This document shows, one piece after another, positions 61,790-64,000 of a stretch of DNA of 64,000 nt (position 1 is its first letter; each line of letters opens with the position of its first letter). Position numbers and translations under genes: made by a program. Source of the DNA: Sphingomonas sp. Lineage in GTDB: Bacteria; Pseudomonadota; Alphaproteobacteria; Sphingomonadales; Sphingomonadaceae. Where the stretch lies: contig JAHBZH010000001.1 of NCBI GenBank assembly GCA_019635535.1, forward strand, positions 1,330,995-1,394,994, written 5' to 3'. Under the pieces are notes generated by a model. That model was not told where the DNA came from and made no database searches. It saw only the letters and a program-made list of their open reading frames with translations.

Positions 61790-63906
61790 GCGAAGACAAG
61801 GACAAGAAAGCGCCCGACGACGGCGAGGAACGCACCGTGTTCATGCCGTCCGGCGCGCTTGACGGGGCCGGGGCCACGCCTCCCGCGCCGGAAGGGGAGA
61901 GTACCGGACCGGAAGTGCCGACCGAAGCTGACGCGTCGGAAACCCCGGCATCCGAAGAATCCGAATCGCCGGCAACCGAAAGTCCGGCGGAGACGCCCGT
62001 CGATCCCGCACCGGCCCCGGCGCCGCCGCAGACCAGCGCCGGGGTGAGCCCGACCAATTTCACGCCCGTGGAAGGCGCGCGCGCGATCCAGATCGGCGAC
62101 GTGCTCAATCATATCTTCGAGGTGAAGCGTTTCCTCGCGCGCGGCGGCATGGGCGAGGTGTTCGAAGGCGTGAACGTCAACACCGACGAGCGCGTCGCGA
62201 TCAAGGTGATGCTCCCGGCGATGGCGGCGGACGAGAAGGTCGTCGCGATGTTCCGCAAGGAAGCGCGCACGCTCACCAAGCTCCAGCACGAGGCGCTGGT
62301 CTCCTACCGCGTGCTCGCGCAGGAGCCCAATCTCGGCGTGCTCTACATCGTCACCGAGTTCATCGAGGGCGTCGAGTTGGCCGACGTGCTCGGCAAGGTC
62401 GAGCGCTCGCCCGATGAGCTGGCCGGCCTCTTGAAGCGCCTCGCTTCCGGTCTCGGCGCCGCCCACAAGCTGGGCGCCATTCACCGCGACATGTCGCCGG
62501 ACAATGTGCTGCTCGCCGGCGGTGACGTTCACCAGGCGAAGATCATCGATTTCGGCATCGCCAAGGATCTCGATGCCAGCTCTGCGACGATCGTCGGCGA
62601 CGGCTTCGCTGGCAAGCTGAACTATGTCGCGCCCGAGCAGCTTGGCGATTATGGCCGCGAGGTCGGACCGTGGACGGACGTCTACAGCCTGGCGCTCGTC
62701 GTTCTGGCGGTGGCGAGCGGCAAGAACGTCAACATGTCGGGCTCGCTGGTCGATGCCATCGACAAGCGCCGCAAGGGGCCGGACCTGGCGGCCATTCCCG
62801 CCAATATCAAGCCGACCATCGAGGCGATGCTGCGGCCCGATCCCAAGGAACGGCTGCGCTCGATGGAAGACGTTATCGCGATGCTGGGCGGTGCGGCGGT
62901 CGCACCGCCGCCGCCCCCGCCGCCCGCGACGGGCCGGCAATCGGTGGCGGCGACGCCGAGCGGAGGGGGCGGGGCGTCCAAGGGCCTGCTGATCGGCGGC
63001 GTGCTGGCCGCCGCGCTCGCGGTCGGGGCCGGCGCCTGGTATCTGATGGGCGGCAATACCGGCGGCCTGATCCCGGGCATGGGAAACCAGGTCGCGGTCG
63101 CCAATCCCGGCGATCCGGTCGAGGCGGCGCGCGCTGCGGTCAATTCCGTCCTGCCGTCGGTCAGCTGCACCTGGCTCGACATCGCCGGGGTGGAAGGCGG
63201 CGCGGACGGCGTCCGCATCGCGATGCGCGGGGTTGCCGGCGATGCCGCCGCCGCCGAGCGCGAGATCGGCCAGGCGCTGACCGGCGCGGGACTCGCCAAT
63301 GCGCGGCTCGATTTCGGCGATGTCGCCCCGATCACGCCCGCGGGCTGCGCCACCCTCGACACCTACCGCCAGGTGCGCGCCTCGTCCGACTATAAATTAT
63401 CGGTGCCGCAGCCGCGCTTCGAGATGGTGATGCAGCCGCCCGGCACGCCTTATGCCGGCGAGAATGCCTCCAACACGGTGATCAACTTCAACTTCGCCGA
63501 TGCCAGCCAGGATTTCGTGATCGTCGGCATTGAGCCGTCGGGCGTCATCACGCCGCTGATCCCGAATCGCGCCGGATTCGATGCGCTGGTCGCCAATTCC
63601 ACCAATGGCCGGCCCATCACCAATGACGGCAATGGCCGCTACCGGCTCAACATCGATCTCGACCATCAGGGCTGGTCCGGCATCATTCTGATCACTGGCC
63701 AGGGACCGTTCGACGCCGCGACCGTCGCGCCGCCGGTCGGCGCGCGCGGGCCGTCCTGGCAACAGCAATTCCTGTCGGCCGCCGCGCAGGGCAATTGGCG
63801 GGTTGAGATGGTCTGGTTCGAATCCGTGGACCGCGAAGCGAACAGCGGCGGGCCGGTACTCGACACGATGGGAGGCACGCCGCCCTCGGACGGCAACAAG
63901 GACTAA
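61786..63906 (+). CDS. Membrane serine/threonine protein kinase
   Basis: 706 residues. An acidic, Pro/Glu-rich N-terminal region (residues 1-95) holds ERTVFMPSG with Thr17, a candidate phosphothreonine site for an FHA domain. The kinase domain (about 100-370) has ARGGMGEVFEG, VAIKVML (Lys), AIHRDMSPDN (catalytic Asp) and DFGIAKD. A transmembrane helix (GLLIGGVLAAALAVGAGAWYLMG) near residue 405 leads to a periplasmic sensor part of about 280 residues with no recognised domain. Coupled to PP2C upstream; such pairs often control type VI secretion or cell-wall processes, but no such genes are visible here before the window ends. Confidence 0.94.
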   Translation: MSEDKDKKAPDDGEERTVFMPSGALDGAGATPPAPEGESTGPEVPTEADASETPASEESESPATESPAETPVDPAPAPAPPQTSAGVSPTNFTPVEGARAIQIGDVLNHIFEVKRFLARGGMGEVFEGVNVNTDERVAIKVMLPAMAADEKVVAMFRKEARTLTKLQHEALVSYRVLAQEPNLGVLYIVTEFIEGVELADVLGKVERSPDELAGLLKRLASGLGAAHKLGAIHRDMSPDNVLLAGGDVHQAKIIDFGIAKDLDASSATIVGDGFAGKLNYVAPEQLGDYGREVGPWTDVYSLALVVLAVASGKNVNMSGSLVDAIDKRRKGPDLAAIPANIKPTIEAMLRPDPKERLRSMEDVIAMLGGAAVAPPPPPPPATGRQSVAATPSGGGGASKGLLIGGVLAAALAVGAGAWYLMGGNTGGLIPGMGNQVAVANPGDPVEAARAAVNSVLPSVSCTWLDIAGVEGGADGVRIAMRGVAGDAAAAEREIGQALTGAGLANARLDFGDVAPITPAGCATLDTYRQVRASSDYKLSVPQPRFEMVMQPPGTPYAGENASNTVINFNFADASQDFVIVGIEPSGVITPLIPNRAGFDALVANSTNGRPITNDGNGRYRLNIDLDHQGWSGIILITGQGPFDAATVAPPVGARGPSWQQQFLSAAAQGNWRVEMVWFESVDREANSGGPVLDTMGGTPPSDGNKD

Positions 63907-63966
63907 ACACCCAGGCCCGCATCCGGCGTTCGCAGCGGATGTCCGCGCGAGAGCCCGGCGGCGCGC

Positions 63967-63994
63967 GGAAGTTGACTAAGTTGATGCTACGTGG
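63967..63994 (-). repeat. 28-bp dispersed repeat, copy 3 (truncated by window end)
   Basis: Reverse-strand copy of the 28-base repeat of 19095-19122 and 52506-52533; the adjacent G-run (gtgggggagg) suggests that the larger element continues beyond base 64000. It lies 60 bases after the kinase stop, between no other visible features. Confidence 0.75.
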
Positions 63995-64000
63995 GGGAGG

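Noticed and set aside
61786..63906. Calling the kinase/phosphatase pair part of a type VI secretion locus
   Set aside because: No tss or FHA gene is in the window; the association is a general trend only.

Overview
The window looks like a high-GC chromosomal segment of an alphaproteobacterium, most probably Sphingomonadales (Sphingomonas or Sphingosinicella type). The reasons are the fused-free petABC operon, the sphingomonad-type TonB-dependent receptor, the CtrA-clade style tad/cpa gene order, the glyQ-glyS-ppdK block and a B3 metallo-beta-lactamase paired with ampR. Most of it is ordinary core genome. No prophage, CRISPR array, rRNA or complete transposon is visible. Family assignments come from reading motifs, not from a database search.

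Layout. 1-2552: end of petA, then petB and petC (cytochrome bc1). 2643-7308: MaoC-like hydratase, 5'-nucleotidase lipoprotein, nucleotide pyrophosphatase-like enzyme and ychF. 7423-11412: secreted zinc metalloprotease and two secreted proteins of unknown role. 11435-15507: 2OG-Fe oxygenase, pth, rplY and two tandem TraB/GumN proteins. 15600-21814: glyQ, glyS (carrying two in-frame repeat insertions) and ppdK. 22179-29254: tad/cpa pilus cluster on the minus strand, lacking cpaF and a pilin gene. 29306-33673: hydrolase, FAD oxidoreductase, TPR protein, rnhA and ispH. 33799-35183: a lipoprotein, then a 728-bp island bounded by a perfect 31-bp inverted repeat and carrying a GIY-YIG nuclease and a small membrane protein. 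35285-40453: tandem glycine riboswitch and gcvT-gcvH-(lipoprotein)-gcvPA-gcvPB; gcvPB carries a third in-frame repeat insertion. 40516-44963: small membrane protein, methyltransferases, PAP2 phosphatase and two PH-domain membrane proteins. 44986-47477: minor pseudopilins gspH-I-J-K without the rest of a type II secretion operon. 47479-53023: queuosine-precursor transporter, adenosine kinase, LOG-like hydrolase, nucleoside transporter, a MITE, an IPNS-like oxygenase and cytidine deaminase. 53113-57364: TonB receptor and AMP nucleosidase. 57505-60288: small protein, B3 metallo-beta-lactamase with a Glu in place of the first His ligand, divergent ampR and a winged-helix protein. 60356-60431: tRNA-Glu. 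60518-63906: lipoprotein, PP2C phosphatase and Ser/Thr kinase.

How they work together. Glycine is a theme: glycyl-tRNA synthetase and the riboswitch-controlled glycine cleavage system both lie here, and both contain the same kind of palindromic element inside coding sequence. A second theme is nucleoside salvage (transporter, adenosine kinase, LOG, cytidine deaminase, AMP nucleosidase, 5'-nucleotidase, queuosine precursor uptake). The most unusual items are the GIY-YIG/palindrome island, the protein-coding palindromic insertions, a 33-bp tandem repeat that multiplies the prepilin leader motif in both gspH and gspJ, the EHH-type beta-lactamase/ampR pair, and an IS630-like MITE with a strong internal hairpin.
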